DNA of 33,238 nucleotides. Origin: Bifidobacterium breve. GTDB lineage: Bacteria; Actinomycetota; Acidimicrobiia; Acidimicrobiales; Microtrichaceae. Below the pieces are notes generated by a model, which ran no database searches, was not told the origin of the DNA, and saw only the letters and a list, made by a program, of their open reading frames with translations. The stretch covers positions 1-33,238 of the forward strand of contig CAMDLX010000019.1 in the NCBI GenBank assembly GCA_945901935.1, in the 5' to 3' direction. Shown piece by piece: positions 32,032 through 33,238 of the stretch; within the stretch, counting starts at the first letter, position 1, and each line of letters begins with the position of its first letter. A program made the translations under genes and the position numbers.

Positions 32032-33237
32032 TTAGCCGGCTTGCAATTGATCGACCGTGGCTTGGTCAAGAACCCTCGGGCTGGTACCCGCTTCTGGAAG
32101 TTCCACGAAGGTAGAACCTGGGGTCAACAACATTGGCTGCCCATCCGCTGAAGTCAGCTTCCAAGCTTGGTCACGAGCGCTGCGCACCCAAGTTCCCACT
32201 GTCATTCGGCCCTGGGTAAACACCCAAGCATTGCCAGATCCCAAGGTCTGAGCCTCGGGGGACCGTGAGTCTGCTGCAGATGCGCCATAAGGAGTATCGA
32301 GGACTACCACGTTCGTAGGTGCAATCTGAACCCCATCAGATGCAAGGTGCCGACGGTTATTCGACCAACGCAACCATGCGCTTCTTGCTGGATCCCAGAC
32401 GAATCCCAAGGGAGACATGCCGACATTCATATCGAATCCGAGAACTGGGGTTCCTCCAGGGTCTTGCCCGGGGGCAACGTAGTCAAAGAGTTTGTTCGGC
32501 AATACGGGTGGCTGATCTGCGTAGGTATAGATCTTTGGAACATCCAGAATCAGGTTATGCGGCGCTTTTTTGGCTTTTGAGCGAGAGTAGGCATCAGGGG
32601 CTTGGCTGTGACTCACGCTTTGAATCCATGGGGTGTCGGCCATAACCTGCACCACATTTTCATTTCCACCTGACCATGCGACTAGTGGCCGGCCGAACAG
32701 AGCAAGCAAGTCAGGGTCGCTGGTGCGAGCTGAACGGATCGGCCCAACTTGCTGGACGTCCTTTGACTGAAACACACCCATATAACGGCTAATGCCTTCG
32801 ACCTTGAGTTCGATCACCATGTCTGCCTGCTCAATCCCGATCTGTGGCATGGCTGCGGGAGAATTGTCCATCTTGGCAACGAGTACCGGGCGGGCAAGAA
32901 GTGCCGCCCCTGCGGTGTCATCAAGGTTGAGCTGCACACCGGTCAGCGCTGAAGTTGGCCCCACTGCAATCGTGGTTGTCGTGGTGGTTGTGGTTGTTAC
33001 AACTGTGGCTTTGGCTTTTGCAGGGCCCGCTGACTCGTCCTTTTTGCCACAGCCACTGAGACCCAATCCTGCAACACCAAAGCCAATGACCACAACGGCG
33101 AGCAGGGAACCTCCCAGAACAAGCTTGCTCTTCAGACTCTTATGTTGCGAAGCGCGCGCTGCTTCACGGTTTACTACCGGGGCACCTTGGCCAGAATCAC
33201 CAGCACCGTTGCTGTTGCTGTTGCTCTCATCAGACAT
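32032..33237 (-). CDS. DUF3048 (YerB-like) lipoprotein
   Basis: 401 aa; the ATG at 33237 is one base from the window edge, so a longer start cannot be excluded. A 35-residue hydrophilic N-terminus rich in Ser/Asn/Gly precedes a hydrophobic segment (about 38-60) and a lipobox-like L-S-G-C63. A nine-threonine run (81-89) and linker follow, then the DUF3048 domain (LARPVLVAKMDNSPAAMPQ ... VGPIRSARTSD ... AWSGGNENVV) and the C-terminal beta domain. The fold is secreted or membrane-anchored with unknown biochemical role. The long N-terminal segment before the signal is unusual for a lipoprotein. Confidence 0.9.
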   Translation of the reverse strand: MSDESNSNSNGAGDSGQGAPVVNREAARASQHKSLKSKLVLGGSLLAVVVIGFGVAGLGLSGCGKKDESAGPAKAKATVVTTTTTTTTTIAVGPTSALTGVQLNLDDTAGAALLARPVLVAKMDNSPAAMPQIGIEQADMVIELKVEGISRYMGVFQSKDVQQVGPIRSARTSDPDLLALFGRPLVAWSGGNENVVQVMADTPWIQSVSHSQAPDAYSRSKAKKAPHNLILDVPKIYTYADQPPVLPNKLFDYVAPGQDPGGTPVLGFDMNVGMSPLGFVWDPARSAWLRWSNNRRHLASDGVQIAPTNVVVLDTPYGASAADSRSPEAQTLGSGNAWVFTQGRMTVGTWVRSARDQAWKLTSADGQPMLLTPGSTFVELPEAGTSPRVLDQATVDQLQAG

Positions 33238-33238
33238 G

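Noticed and set aside
32975-33005. GTT/ACA-rich run in the DUF3048 gene as a regulatory repeat
   Set aside because: It simply encodes a nine-threonine linker after the lipobox, which is common in secreted proteins.

Overview
This window looks like a stretch of chromosome from a mid-GC actinobacterium. Gene order, the DapD, DapC and SecD subtypes, the LexA box type and frequent GTG starts all point that way. An Acidimicrobiia-like lineage is my best guess, but that is inference and no marker here proves it. I count 30 protein genes, and 29 run leftwards on the minus strand. Only lexA is on the plus strand. No gene-free stretch exceeds 300 bp; the longest (277 bp) is the recA promoter and leader. 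I saw no rRNA, tRNA, CRISPR array, phage gene or insertion sequence.

Layout by transcription (right to left). At the right edge is a DUF3048/YerB-like lipoprotein. Next come pdxS-pdxT (pyridoxal phosphate synthase), a YebC-family protein and ruvC-ruvA-ruvB (Holliday junction resolution). An acyl-CoA dehydrogenase follows, then queA-tgt (queuosine tRNA modification) and yajC, secD-secF (protein export). Then come relA (ppGpp), an unknown 432-aa protein, hisS-aspS, and recA with its own terminator. Next is miaB, a phosphotransferase-like protein and miaA (tRNA A37 modification), then dapF-hflX-dapC, an unknown membrane protein, dapE and dapD (lysine and peptidoglycan diaminopimelate synthesis). 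At the left are lexA and a divergent pair, a LysM membrane protein and nrdR. The order recA-miaB-miaA-dapF-hflX-lexA-LysM-nrdR, and ruvCAB-secDF-relA-hisS-aspS, resembles Mycobacterium tuberculosis from memory, so most of the window is an old conserved backbone.

The most informative signals are regulatory. I see six perfect GAAC-N4-GTTC LexA boxes wherever a DNA-damage gene starts. Three, plus one near-match, lie in the lexA/LysM divergent region. One lies exactly between the -35 and -10 of recA. One spans the start codon of ruvC. These tie lexA, a ChiZ/DivS-type division inhibitor, recA and ruvCAB into one SOS circuit. Several genes (ruvC, miaB, pdxS, yajC, hisS) have no Shine-Dalgarno sequence but carry a -10-like hexamer (often TAGACT) 6 to 9 nt before the start codon, which suggests leaderless transcripts.

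Other oddities are a degenerate phosphotransferase (probable pseudokinase) translationally locked between miaB and miaA, and an unknown protein between relA and hisS with eroded acyltransferase motifs. There are also several independent three-copy minisatellites, one of which has extended the QueA C-terminus, and an AspRS with the signature of a non-discriminating enzyme. I did not find a clearly new multi-gene system. The two unknown proteins and the SOS/leaderless promoter architecture are the best leads.
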